Shown: positions 34,615-47,390, counted from the first letter of the stretch. The stretch is 64,000 nucleotides of DNA from Zerene cesonia (GCF_012273895.1 NC_052117.1:7138406-7202405), one strand, 5' to 3'. The notes: a model not told the origin generated them from the sequence alone. Made by a program: numbers and translations.

Positions 34615-35373
34615 AAAGCTCTAAATTATGACATCGTTGGCCTGTTCAATCTGTGACAGATTATATATGCAGCTACATTGTAATCAAATTATGACATAGG
34701 ATCCCAATAAATAATGTTAATTTTATAGCATGACGACACGTCAAGAGGTTTTAGGACTTCGGAGCCTAAACTTCGAAGTCCAAACCCATAGCTCACTTAA
34801 CATACTTGTTACTCTGTACCCACACGTTTTGATAAACTTAAAATGGAATTATATTAGATACGTATATTACAAATAGTACATATGTATGTTAATGGAGTTA
34901 CTGGAAATCTGTTATATTGAAACAATATTCTAAATTTAAATTGCAATCGATGGAAGAAATCTTTGTTAGGACATACTAGCTATCAGCTTAAAAAGTTTAT
35001 AGTTTAATCGAGACAGTAAAATATTATAACAATATATCCTACGTAACTTGCAACCGATGGTAATAATCGTTGTTTAAACATACCTTATAGTTAGTTTAAA
35101 GCTAGCTATTAACATAAAACATTTCTAATGTACAAATTTAATTCCATCAATACACGTCGTAACTCGGTTTATTCAATTTTTCCTAACACTTTTTTTTAAA
35201 GATTGATAGAATAGCGATTACACTCAGACTTAGATACTTAGGAACTATATTCATCACTTGAAAGTATTCTTTATCCTTTACCTCATTCGAACCGATTGGC
35301 ATTGGCCAAAACTCTATCATGAATACATACAAATTTTTATATACTATACTTATATATACTTTTATTACAAATG
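34615..35373. other. No gene seen; small foldback
   Basis: GGACTTCG (34754-34761) pairs with CGAAGTCC (34774-34781), and an alternative stem TTTAGG/CCTAAA overlaps it. Rest is AT-rich. Confidence 0.5.
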
Positions 35374-35437
35374 TAGGGTGGTAGTGATCACTTAAGATCA
35401 GGTGGACCGCCTGCTTGCTCTGTCATAAATAAAAAAC
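35374..35437 (+). mobile_element. SINE-B 3' fragment
   Basis: GGTGGTAGTGATCACTTAAG and ATCAGGTGGACCGCCTGC, then CTGTCATAAATAAAAAA, follow the SINE-B end GGCGGTGATAGCGCTTACCA ... CTGTGACATAAAAAA. Confidence 0.52.
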
Positions 35438-36042
35438 TAACTTTTTGCTCGCGACTTCACTTGCGTTTGATAAGCAAATCCGAACCATTCCCAAATTCAC
35501 TTATACACAAACAATTTATTAAAATCAGTCCAGTAATTAAGGAGGAATTCAGTGACAAGGGAAGAGAGATGACACATGTTCGCTTTACTTTGTTTTCACA
35601 GAGAAATTCACTAAATTCTACTAAACTAAAAGACTACACTAATTACTGCAATCACTACACGATAGATTCTGAAATATAAAATTCAACTATTTCTAAATCC
35701 TTTCCGAAAATTACATAAGATCTCGTTTATTTTCTGATACTATCCGATTCATTTATTCCTTAATGTACTTGGTAGCTGATAGCTCCAAACGATTAGTTAG
35801 GTTTTTGTGGAAATGCGCAACCGAGCCGAATAAACAGAATCATTTAATTAAAGGGTATAATATCATAGAACATAAATCCTATTTGCCTGTATCGAATTAA
35901 CACTATTTATAATTCGCTACATTTAAAAAAATCTTTATTCATCCGTTAATTTTAATCTGTATACAGATCTTTAGTAAGAAACGGATTTTGAGCGCAATTT
36001 ATTCATTATATTTAAACCGACTTTTCGAACACCTTACAGCGA
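35438..36042. other. No gene seen
   Basis: One 72-codon frame (35461-35679) without recognisable content. Confidence 0.5.
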
Positions 36043-36147
36043 GCGTGGTCACTGGGAGACTGACTGTCTCGCGTTTAAAATCCTTTAAAAAGTCTATAAT
36101 AACTAAGTATATAATACTCGGTTGCAATCAAATACAAGAAAATATCT
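36043..36147 (+). repeat. Dispersed repeat Q, shorter copy
   Basis: GTGGTCACTGGGAGACT, CTCGCGTTTAAAATCCTTTA and TATATAATACTCGGTTG match 27583-27730, lacking the central portion with GTTCGAAACGTCGGG. Confidence 0.45.
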
Positions 36148-38596
36148 GATTTTTGGTGAAAATTACCTATGAAAATAATACGAAATGGCAATATTCAAAC
36201 ATGTTATTCCAAACTTCATGTAATCTTGCCTTGTCGTGTTCCTGACCACATTTTCATTAAGCCCTTTCATATCTTAAGAGATCTAATGAAAGGTCCAAGT
36301 GAACCTTTGAACCTTATTTTATATTCAGAAAGTGAGCAAGACCTAATACCCATATTTAGGAGACTCCTTTTCGTAAAGTTGGAGGTCATAAATACATTAA
36401 TATAGTTTGAATTTGATGCATAATGTATTAAATGTACGAAGTATGCAATTTAGAACTAAAGTATGTAAAACGTAGGAAAAATTATTTGTTTTACAAGAGT
36501 AAAATGCTTTGGGTTTATATATGGTATCTATCTGCTTTAATTTATTTTGATGTAGGATGAGGTCGGTAAAAATCTAAATTAAATACATAAATATTAATTT
36601 GAGTACGAATTTCGTTAGCTCAACCTACAATGCCAGACGCCGGAAGGATTAAAAAGGTTTACGCAGGTACGCATTACGCACCTTTTATCTCTACACTCAT
36701 ACATACAATTAAATATTTACTAGATGATATATAAAATTACATATTTTAAAAGGAAACTATGCAATATGGATGTTTTATACCCCAAAGCAATGGTTTTCTA
36801 TTTCTCTGCTAATATGTGCGTCAATCACGTAAAAACTATTCAGCCGATTACGACAAAATTAAACATGGTAATAGACCAATGTCAAACTGGCTTCGCTCCG
36901 AAAACCCACGAAGTAAAATTTTTGTAGTACATTCAATCGAAACCGCGGGTGCATATTTAAAAATTTAGTATTGTTTAATAAGTGAGAATCCCTGATATAA
37001 TTGAAATTTAAAACCAAAATACATTATAATATTTATGTCACGATAGCTATTCCATGTGCTGCTGCTACGGCCAAAACATGGTGAAAAAACAGGTAATACA
37101 ATCTTTCAATTAATGAATTAGTTCAAAATTTTGTTTTTTTCTTCGCGCCCAAACCAACTCAACACTTTCATTTATAGATTACACACCTTAATGACAGACA
37201 ACCGTAGCAAACATTTAACCCTTGAACGCGACCACGTAATGGCTTCCCTCGTAGAAACGATCATCTAATTCCATTACTAAAACCTTCCTACAATTACCGC
37301 GTCAGGCGGTGGTTCTGTTGCCGTTTGCTGCTAAATTGGACATGCGTCAGTATCGCTCAGACACTGTCTGTTGTGATTTATGGCGGCGTACCTTAAATAC
37401 CTATTGATGTATTGGCTTGTCAATCCTTTAAGTGGGTCGTTTGTTTAAAAATTACCTTCCACTAATAGCGGGTTAATTAAATGGAGCGTTATTAGCTGTA
37501 TAATGAACCTATATGATTTGATGAAGTAATGGTTGACTGGGGCTTGTCTATCTGATTTTCCTAATCTTATATTGCGTGATTATTTACATGTTTATCCTAA
37601 AGAATTTTTTTTTGTGTTGTGTTCTCTGTTATAACCTTCACATTGATGGATTTCACATGAATATTATAGATTTTAGTCTCCTGGGAATCAAAATTTTGTG
37701 TTCAAACGCTAAACAAACTTTTAAATTTTACAATATAACATATACAGTACCACAGCAAAAAAATAAGGTAATATTAGTTATTACTAGAAATCGATAAGTA
37801 TGTTCCAATACGAAAGCATTGTCGCCCTCGCAACAGAAGTCCATTGTGAGGGTAGATCATTAAATTCAACTAATTCGGCAGCAATCGACAAACTTACTCA
37901 AGGGGCCAGAAGACCTTTACAATGGTGTCGCAAATTGTTACATGCTATTGAAGGGCTAATAGCTCTCATTCCAGTCCAAGTTATTACTATTTTATGTCTA
38001 CCGATTGTAGAAAATGGTGTTAATAGACTTAGAATAAGGTTAGTAACGATCTGTCGTTAGCGCTACTGGCGAAAGTTCCACAGGGTGCTTTGTAAAACGA
38101 GGAATGTTCGAGAAATATATCGATTCCGTCCGAATACCCAATTTTGTGGGAAACGGTGACCGTTTTTGGTGTGATTTTATGTTTCCTTTCTAATATCTAA
38201 TTCCTTTCGTGTATTTAGAATATTGACGAATTTAAATTGAGCAGATTAATCATAATTATTCAAAATTGCATGGATAAAATTAAGATATTTTTTTTTAAAT
38301 AAGTATAAAATATATTTCTTAAATGCAATTCCTTCCTGATACACTGCTCTGACTACTGGCGCAGTAGTTCTATTTTTTGAAGCCATTAAAAAGAAAAAAA
38401 AGAGTAAATTTCGTTACATAATGCTTGACCTTGATCTGGTCATGATGATGAATGATTTAACCGACTTCATAGAAGAAGGTTATATATACATACATTGAAC
38501 AGATTTGTTCTTTATTTATTTGAAATCTTGTGCGACGAATGTTTAGTTTTTATTAAAAATAATTATATCCAACTGCATTTCAGTTAATCTTTCTTG
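36148..38596. other. 2.4 kb, no gene; possible regulatory DNA
   Basis: 37190-37470 is GC-richer, CG-containing and repeat-free. Frames of 78, 67, 73 and 86 codons (36169, 36724, 37576, 37800, all plus) have no known domain. AACCGACTTC at 38459 is a short remnant of the GAAGTCGGTT repeat. Confidence 0.4.
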
Positions 38597-38700
38597 CAGG
38601 TATTTGGCGCATAGGCTGAGCAATTACATTTAGGTCTTGCGTGTTCAATCCTCAAATGGAACAAATATTTGTATGACCTACCAGTCGGCTAAGTTTAGTA
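38597..38700 (+). mobile_element. SINE-D head (tRNA-derived), truncated
   Basis: TTTGGCGCATAGGCTGAGCA is A box-like, GCGTGTTCAATCCTC is a decayed B box, and TGGAACAAATATTTGTATGA follows. I recall this order from a widespread lepidopteran SINE whose full B box is TGTTCGATCCCC. Recognition is from memory, not a search. Confidence 0.5.
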
Positions 38701-39004
38701 TAACATGTATATTGGATTAAACGTCTAGGTTTAGCTTCGTGTCATATTTCGTTACAAGGCTCCTTATGCATGGCTATTTTAATAACATTATACAACAATA
38801 CAGTTTAGTATATAATAATTGTGATCTATAAAATGATATAATATACCTATCTTTAACACAACATAATATACTTAAGAGTATAAGCACATAGGGGAGATTC
38901 TTAGCGAGAGGCTTAACAAATTATCGCGAATATTTTATCATTCACCGTCTTCAAAAAGAAGCAGAAGAATTAGAGTGGCGAGGTGGAATCACCGCTCACG
39001 CCGT
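38701..39004. other. No gene seen
   Basis: AT-rich single-copy-looking DNA between two SINE fragments; nothing recognisable. Confidence 0.5.
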
Positions 39005-39104
39005 CTACAGGATCCTCCTGTAGTGAGCAGATCACGTTTCATGGGCGGTGGTGATCGCTTACCATCAGGCGAACCACCAGCTCATATTTCCGCTCTTACA
39101 TAAA
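39005..39104 (+). mobile_element. SINE-B-type 3' end with foldback
   Basis: CATGGGCGGTGGTGATCGCT and TACCATCAGGCGAACCACCA match the SINE-B 3' end, with CTCATATTTCCGCTCTTACA in place of the usual end. Immediately upstream CTACAGGA-TCC-TCCTGTAG (39005-39023) is a perfect hairpin. Confidence 0.57.
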
Positions 39105-40451
39105 CGCCGAACCGGATAATGTCCAATGGATTCCTGATACATTGCGCGACGCCATCGCTGCCTGCAGTATGATCCCGTTTAAATTTAGTCTAATTCTTAA
39201 TAATCTTACTCACGAGACATGTACAATTCACAATAATATGTATGTAGAAAAACAATATTTAAAACAAAACAACACCGAAAACTAATTGCTTATATTTATT
39301 TCAATTTACTTCCATTCACTACATTATGACTAATTCACATAATACACGTGAATTACCATAGTGGTGTTTAAAAACAATTTTGCATTTAGTAAAAACGGTT
39401 CAAGCAGGCTATTACGACTTGCCACCGAACCTAATATGCACAATTATCCATTTCATGGACAAAATCCACTATTGAAAATTCCATTAATAATATTACTTGT
39501 AAAATGTACAGCAGTGCATAATATCGTAAACGTAGCTTATAGTATAGTTATGCATGGTTTGCACTCTCGGCGAGGCACAAATATATAAATGCTAATGATA
39601 TTCGAGTTCGGTTCGCTCGTTTCTTTATCTCGGGTTATTTCCCTCCACTGGCTCAACATTTTATATTGTTCCTTCCTTTGGAAGCATATCGATAAGTGCT
39701 TGAATCAAATTTGCTAGCGAATTGTATTTGACCGTTTCAAATAATTAATAGTGCTAATAAATTGTAAAAAAAAGTGTTAAAACCAAAATTATACAAGTCA
39801 ATGTTGTTAAATGTATATGATAATATAATTAAAATTAACAATTTGAATATAATAACAATATTTGCATTTTAATTTAAGTATTTTTACGTTTAATATTACA
39901 ATGTACGCGAAAAGTTCGTCAATTTTACACGCAAATCTTTAAAATTCTTTAAAAATTAGTTTCTGGAGTAATTTATCAGTGAAGAAAAATTATAAGACAA
40001 CAAGCCACACACGTCTAACCTATACTAAACTTAATTTATCTTGAACGACCTTTAATATTACAATAGCAACATAGAAAGAGAAAACAGATGCAACAGTCTT
40101 TCTAGCTCGCTCATTCACACGTGATTACATCAAGAGTGTGCACTGGGTCTAACATTAAAATTACTTCGAACGAGTGTGCGATAAGGCGAAGTGCACAATG
40201 TTATTACAGTATAATGTGCATCGATAAGAAATGTTACAGAGACTCGCAAATTATGGTAGTCACCAGTTGACGTGTTGCATTAAATCGAACCTGCATAAAA
40301 CTGAGCTTTATGACGTTAACCTTATTGCAAAAGCGATTCTACTTTGAAACAAATTTTAGCCATATTTTATTTTTTAAATTTAATAAGTGACTATAACCAT
40401 AGTGCTACTATAATGCACTTTCAATAAAATAAAAACAATATTAAAAAAAAT
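39105..40451. other. No gene seen
   Basis: A 75-codon frame (39361-39588) is unrecognised. 40080-40320 is less AT-rich and repeat-free. Confidence 0.48.
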
Positions 40452-40646
40452 AGGTATAATTTGTGAGTTTGTGACGGTATAGGGGTAATCTCTGGATCTA
40501 CTTAAGCGATTTAAAAAAATTCTATTAACAGTAGTAAGCCACGTTATCTATTATGTTCCCCAATCCAAAAGCTCAGCATTTGGAGAATATTCCAGAACTA
40601 TCTTTAATAACCTTTACTATACGGACGAAGCCACGGACGGTTAGCT
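40452..40646 (+). mobile_element. Decayed Helitron-like element
   Basis: GGTATAATTTGTGAGTTTGT at the left, CTGGATCTACTTAAGCGATT inside and ACGAAGCCACGGACGGTTAG at the right parallel the general layout of the Helitron-like families, including the GC-rich end before (C)TAG. Confidence 0.42.
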
Positions 40647-43544
40647 ATATTATTATTAATGAACTTTGTAATAATCCCTCCGTAAATCAACCATAATATC
40701 GTATAATCATGTTTTACAAAGCACATATCAAAAGCACCTCACTACGATTAAAATAATGTTTCTTATACTTAAAAGGAAACACTTTTTTTTAAATAAGCTA
40801 TCTTAAGCCTCGCATGCATGCCTTTATCAGAAAGTAGCTCACTTTGACTACAGTAGCGGAAAGTAAAACTTTAACACCTTCTAGTTAAGAAATATTCTTT
40901 TAAACTTTTCAGAAATTGGGGTTAACGTAACGGTCTGGTTTAATGTTTAACTGGAATAGTGTTTTAATATTTGGATCAAGCAATGGCCATACATAGCGTA
41001 ATGATAGGTATTTTACCTGAATATAACTCAATATAACTTAAATCGCGGTAGATTTTTTGAAACGATGTGAGATTCTAAGTTTTTTAATTAAAAATTACTA
41101 CAACACAAGTAAAATTAATATGCAATTTTTTTTCAATCTAATGCAATATCCTAGTTATTAATTGAGAAGATTAAGTTATCTCTCTATGAATATAAGCACA
41201 TTTTTCTTTTCTCTTCAACTCTAGACTGCCATTAATAATCCATACTATGCATTTGTTTTTTTTTTTTAATTTAAACATGCAATAAAAGAGATGAACAAAA
41301 ATACTAACTGCTATTGTTAACACCGTTTTCTTCTAAATCCCAAGGTATACCATGACTTCTTAAGGCAGGAGTATATCCGGTGTGGGACAGTGATGGCGCT
41401 AGGTAACCTATATAGATCTGTTTTTTTCCTCATTGGAATCATAGCGTCATAGTTAATGCATTAAAAATATAAACCTCTCAATTAATTTATTACAATTAAC
41501 TCTTTTTATATTCCAAACACCAAGCAATTATTTACTGAACATCGATATTACATTTTGAATATTAACATTCAACAGCAGTACTATAAGTTTGAGTTAAAAA
41601 TAATAAAGTGTTGTATGAAGTTTATTAGCAAGAAGGTAAGTTAGTGGTAAGAAAATCGTAAACTAGTTTTAAAACGAAACGCTTGAGTGATTCTCGTACT
41701 ATATGGGTGGTCCATGTGTAAGCGATACAATGAAGAAATATATTTATTTTAAGCAGGGATAAAGATGATATTCCTCTGGCATCATTGGAAATCGAGATTT
41801 AGGCGTATAGCAATTCACAGTCATGTGACACCTAATGTAAGCAATTTTGAAAGAACCTTTTTATCGTCTAACTATAGCATATTTAATTGAATATCTCCAG
41901 AAAAATCTTTACGAATAAAAACTGGAAAAAGACCAACCTATTACAAACTGCCCAGAGCAGGAAAATTAAGGAAAATTATTCATATCAACATACAATATCT
42001 TGAAAAATTCTATAAAATTAAAATCTATTACCGTAAAGCTAAAAGAGATGGTAATCAGCAAAAATGCATTATATCTCCCAAAAAACACTACCCAAAAGGA
42101 CGCTTCAAATCAGCTTAGCTGATTACAACCGCTGGACGGTATCAAACGCGCCAGCGCTTTAAGCGAAGAAAGTTACAACTGGTCGGTACTCGTTAATCAA
42201 CCGTTTAGACTGAGCTTAAAGTGTAGTTGGAATTACTCAAAGTTTGATCCGTCGGAGACGAGACTGAGATTTCAGTAGCGACGAGATGTTGGGGAATATT
42301 ATTCATACTTATTACCGTTAATTTACTTTGGTGGGAGTTTAATTTGTTATTTAATTTCACTTAGATGTATTTTTGTAGTTTTATTCTGTAAAAGTTTTAA
42401 TGAGACAACCGCGGATGCATTTTAGCAATGATTCCCTTTTTATGTTTCAGGGGGACGTTCAGGTAAATTAATGTAATATTTTGTTTATTAGCTGTACCTA
42501 TATATTTTAACCTTTTGACTACTTGGACTTCTTCTACTTTCTTTAGGCTTCCATTAGACTGGATTTTGACTCACTTTGAACGGAGAGATTTGATTCAAAC
42601 TCTGTACTTATAAAGGATCGATGACAATACAATAATTTTAAAAGTGTATCTTATGCTCCTGTTTTAGATTGTCATGTTTAAATAATTTCCTTGCGTATTC
42701 AATACACGAACCAAGTGAGACATAATTCTATGATAAAAACCTTTTTTTTTTTTGTTTATTCTAAATATCACTTCAATAATTAAGTAATTAAATTCTTAGA
42801 ACAAAAATACATACCTTTTTATGTTATATTATTGTAAACAAAGAGAAAAATAATAAACATAATAATATTACTAAATAAATGAGATTAGATTCTATGAAAT
42901 AAACCCAAAGTCATAAATTTACATAATTAAACTGAATAAAATTAACATTGTTATCGAAATTAATTGAAACAAAATACACTATGAAAAAACAACAGTTGTT
43001 TAAAATACAACCAATTGTTTGTATCAATTCCGATATACAAATTCATGTTTTGTTTATATAAAACAATAATTAAAACGTCAACAAAATCAGAGCAACAGGG
43101 ATGTTTTTCATATAACGTGCTTTATCTACATAAACCAATTTCAAATACAAAAATGACTTCGAAAAAAATTCCATATTTCAAAAATCAAATATTATAACAG
43201 AATTTATTAACGATCCTTTTTTTAATCGAGACATGTTTCCATCAGTTAAGCATTTATGTTAGGTAAAACATTCTCCAAAATAGCTTGTCAGACTCGTACA
43301 TTGCGTACTTATTCTGAACTGAACTTTTTTATTTTATATTTTATTTATTTGTTTATAATATTTAGATTGTTGTTGCAAAAATCAAATTGTTACAGTTGTT
43401 TGATTTATTATAATATACCTATTATGTTCTGTTTCATGCTATTACATAGATACAAGAAATAAACTATTCTCTCATAGTTTGAAGAAGTTCATAGTAAACC
43501 AAATTTATCCTATCCCTTATCCCTCAAAAGCTTTAAAAGCAGGC
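40647..43544. other. 2.9 kb, no gene; candidate microexon inside
   Basis: No open frame of 60 codons until 43015; the two frames there (60 and 68 codons) are AT-driven. 42090-42300 is GC-richer and repeat-free. TTCCCTTTTTATGTTTCAG, 12 nt and GTAAAT lie at 42432-42468. Confidence 0.45.
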
Positions 43545-43655
43545 AAAGCATTTACAGGCTTACCTTTATAAACGTTCATGAGCAGTGCTCACTATTCAAC
43601 GTTTACCATCAGGCAAACCACAAGATCAGTTGCCGATCTAACATAAAAAAATATA
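43545..43655 (+). mobile_element. SINE-B-type 3' fragment, decayed
   Basis: AACGTTCATGAGCAGTGCTC, GTTTACCATCAGGCAAACCA and TTGCCGATCTAACATAAAAA correspond to the SINE-B 3' block. Confidence 0.48.
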
Positions 43656-44989
43656 TAAAATATTCATAAATAAGACATTTATACACTGATTGAGATTATA
43701 ATTATGAAGTTTATCCGAGCGAAAGAAATAAAATAAACGTGTTGATGAAGTAATTAACAGTTTATAAATCCAAACTCATTACATTAATATCAGAACTAAC
43801 TAGGGATTTGCCAATCGAAAATCAGAAAACTTTTCACACGTTTAGCTCCAATACTAGTTGTTGGAACTAAACCAGTACCTAGTGCTTCGAGACTGGTACG
43901 AAAGTGCTTGTGGAGTGGAGTCAGATAAAATGAAAGCAAAACGATATTGGTATTAAAGATATACCATGATTATTTATTTCGTTATCGGACCTTATGTTAA
44001 TTGCATAATTTAAAGAAACGAGATTATTGCGGTTCTAAAAACTAGCACTTGTAAAACTGAGGAAATTAGAGTTCAGGTATCGACCTGAACTATAATAGCA
44101 TGTAAACAAAGTTGGTTCATTATGGCAAATTTTAGAGAAAGCTAGATGTCGTGGAACAGTTTTCAACTTTTCTAACAAGGCAACACTGGAAACCCAAATC
44201 TACATACCTATCTCTTTATTCGCATGCCTTTAAAATTATTTTTTGAAACTGTAATGCATTTGTAATATAAATATTTATAATATAAACCTATCAAAAACAA
44301 TCGACTAGAAAAAAAGCTATGAATCTATTATTTAAATGACTTATGACGGCGATTTACATTTTGTCTATATAAATTTATTATTGTTGGTCACTTTTGGTTT
44401 TACTACTCTCCTACTAACTAAACTTAAAATCATACTCAAGTCTTCCGTCAAACAAGGATTTATTTCCAAATATACGACTACGAAATATCTTCTCCTACTT
44501 AGTTCCAACTATTTTATATACACATGTTTTAATAACTAAATACATTTTAAAAAATAATTAAAATACTCTACGCAATCATTAAATCAGTTAAAAAAACAGT
44601 TACAAAGTTCAATGAATTTAAAAATTGTCACAGAATAACACTTCAGATGGACAGGCGAATAAATTGGTAGTTATTTTCCGCCCCGCCGCGCCTCGTATTG
44701 ACGTTGACACTTAACGGCACATAAATCTGTGCTAGAAATAATTAAACCAAATTGCCGGATAGACACTTTTGAAGTGCTCTCGCTATGTTTTAATAAAGTG
44801 TCGTGATGGAACACGTTACGTGTCAAAAATATGACGAAACGAATGGGCGAAGTTTGAGAATAGACTTTTGAACAAAATAATACCACAGTCTGATAACTAA
44901 AGGAAGACGAATATGTGCACATATGTGTAAAAATGTGCAAATCATGTGCTTCAACATGCTATCAAATGCTATCATGCATTCTATCATTC
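43656..44989. other. No gene seen
   Basis: An 89-codon minus frame (44671-44940) and a 67-codon plus frame (44336-44539) are unrecognised. 44690-44860 is GC-richer. Confidence 0.47.
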
Positions 44990-45283
44990 ATGATCATCAG
45001 CAGCCCATACATGTTCCCGCTGCTGGGACACAGGCCTCCTATAAGGGCTCAGGCCATAATCCACCACGCTGGCTAATTGCGGGTCGCATGTCATCGAATT
45101 TTTTCGATTCTTGGACATGCCGGTTTCCTCACGATGTTTTCCTTCACCGTTTTAAGCAGTGCTGATGTTATCCACATGTTCAGATCAATTGAAAAATCAA
45201 TTAATTTCATGCACACTCGCCCAGTCTCGAACTCTGACTTATAGATTTTAATGTCCGAGGTTCTCACCACTGAGCCACCTGCT
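44990..45283 (-). mobile_element. SINE-A, near full-length
   Basis: Minus strand runs from GGTGGCTCAGTGGTGAGAAC (A box) and AGAGTTCGAGACTGGG (B box) to CCCATGTATGGGCTGCTGAT-type tail sequence. About 20 bp are missing around the CAACCCGCACTTGG block. Overlapping frames (80 and 77 codons) belong to the repeat. Confidence 0.87.
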
Positions 45284-45340
45284 GTTTGTATATTGTTCAC
45301 ACTTAAATGATATTGAATAAACAATTCAACAATTCATATA

Positions 45341-45470
45341 TGTACTAATATTTTAAATTTGTAATGTTTTCGCACAAAAACTGCTGGACCGATTTATAAA
45401 TCTCTTCACCATTGGAAAGTTACATCTTCACTGAGTGGCATAGACTATGTATGTACAATGGACGATAATG
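45341..45470 (+). repeat. Dispersed repeat O
   Basis: TACTAATATTTTAAATTTGT at the left, a CACAAAAACTGCTGGACCGA block and CTTCACTGAGTGGCATAGAC match 24058-24165. The TACTAATATT start is like the Helitron-like families. Confidence 0.52.
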
Positions 45471-46113
45471 TCAAAGCTAGTCTAAAATAAACAAAAAAAA
45501 CTATTACAGTAGGGGCAAGGCCAGTTACTGATATCTATATAAGTTATACAGAATACAAACATTCAGTAACTATTATAACAGATACGCTATCGGATGACTT
45601 TAATGTTTGCAATTCGATATTCATTTAGCTTACACACAAATTAATTTAATTGAAATTCAATCGAATGGACTCGGACCGATGCAGTATTGATAATAAGTTA
45701 TAATTGCTATCGTGTTATTATTAAACTATATTAGATTTATATATAAATACTAGTCTTTTGGTCAATAGGGTAATACTTTTCTACAAGCTATAGACAATTA
45801 AATCAGTATCAACTATACTGAGTTACTAAATGAAGTTAAAAAAAAATTGTTACGGAATTCGACTAAAACATATCATTTTATATTTTAAAATGTTTGAGCT
45901 AAAAATATTTTTAGTATTGGAAAACACAAGCGACTCGTTTGACAGTTTTGTCGATTCAAGCAAACGCCAATATTACTAGAAAGCAAAATATTTCGAATTA
46001 TCCATTATTTTTGGCGTGAAATACGTATATTTGTGACTGACTTTGCAATGTATTACATATTATATGAAAGGCATTTCTATAAATTAATACGGTGACAATT
46101 TAAGGTATTTCGA
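45471..46113. other. AT-rich, no gene seen
   Basis: No frame of 60 codons and no recognised repeat. Confidence 0.55.
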
Positions 46114-46299
46114 ACCGACTTGAAAAAAAAATACAAGGCTATGAATCCGGCTGTTCGTTTTCTTTTGTTTTTTGGCTTTATTTACTTTAGTTAGAACTTT
46201 CGACTAAGTGAACCGATTTTGAGTCTTTTTTTGTAAGCTGATACTTCCCGAGGTGTTTTAAATTTCGTTTTCATCCACTTCTAATAATTTGAAGGCAGT
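46114..46299 (+). repeat. GAAGTCGGTT dispersed repeat, longer copy
   Basis: Begins ACCGACTTGAAAAAAAAATA and includes TTTCGACTAAGTGAACCGAT, TTTTTGTAAGCTGATACTTC and CCCGAGGTGTTTTAAATTTC. The last block corresponds to the reverse of CATGGGAGGCATCAGCTTT at 2851. A non-coding dispersed element of unknown class. Confidence 0.55.
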
Positions 46300-47076
46300 A
46301 TAGCTTTTTTAAATAGTTATAGCTTAGACGCCCTGTCAAAAATGAGGTGATACAAAGAATTAATCAGAATAATTGACCAAAAAAATATTATTATTTAATT
46401 ATTGTTGCCTATCTTATTTTTCACATAATGCTATATCGTTAATAATTTCATAAAAACATAGAAATTTTAAATAACAATCATTAAACAATGAAATGACAAG
46501 CCCACGGCCAGAAATCTGAACGCAGTATCAAGTTACGGATGCATTGCATCGATTCAGTTTGAAATTTCAGGGGCTGAAGAGGTTTGAATCGGCACTAAAA
46601 GTTTGCATTAGTATAAGTTGTAATGCTAACATATATATATCTGTAGGTGTAGTTTCCTGAGCTCGCCTAGCGACCACCGTAATCATGGTAACAACGTTTA
46701 TGTACTTTAGAACAAGATTTGTTGTTATATGATAAATTTGTTAGCAGTTTTTACAAAATTTTGCGAGTTTTTGTTTCCATTTTGTTTAGGTTACTTTTTC
46801 GTAGTGGTTAATAGGTAAAAATATTTCTGCTGTGTAAATTATTATAAACTAATATCAGGCTATATACTAATTTAAAAGCTGCCAAATAAAATATTTGTTT
46901 TGAGATATATTAAAGAAAAAGGAAATAGAGAAAAAGGAGATATGTTAAACAAAAAAACAATAATATTGTCTCGAACAAAATTAAACCAACATATTTTAGT
47001 TGAAATATCAACAAAATATTCATCTTCATTCTGAGTAAAAGCAACACTATGGTTTCCTCTCGTATTACGTTAGCAG
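46300..47076. other. AT-rich, no gene seen
   Basis: A short GC-richer patch at 46655-46700 (CCTGAGCTCGCCTAGCGACC) is unexplained; otherwise nothing. Confidence 0.52.
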
Positions 47077-47140
47077 ACGAATAAGAAATTGCCTTAACAA
47101 TTTCTTATTCGTAAAAATGCCTTAAATTTTTTTTAAGGCA
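47077..47140. repeat. Two adjacent hairpins sharing a CCTTAA motif
   Basis: ACGAATAAGAAATTG (47077-47091) pairs perfectly with CAATTTCTTATTCGT (47098-47112) around CCTTAA. Directly after, TGCCTTAAA (47118-47126) pairs with TTTAAGGCA (47132-47140) around five T. The loop strand ATTGCCTTAA of the first hairpin is also complementary to TTAAGGCAAT of the second, so an alternative long-range pairing exists. Confidence 0.92.
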
Positions 47141-47390
47141 ATTTTCACTAAATGTCACCACTTCAGCGTAGCAATTGGTTTTGTTAAAAACGGCTGGCCC
47201 TCGATCAGTGATAGGTTGATAGATTTTCATAAAAAACTGACAATACATTAGCACTTGTAATATTTTCATTCTTTAAATTAATTGTGAAAAATACGTTATT
47301 CGTAATCTGGTTCGCATTTTTGTCCCATCGGATTATGAGAGCAAGCAAGAATTATCAATTATGTATTTTTGGGCAATAATTATTTGATCC

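Noticed and set aside
38580..38605. Recursive splice site-like CTTTCTTGCAG|GTATTT
   Set aside because: The GTATTT half is the start of a SINE-D head, so the match is more likely coincidence.
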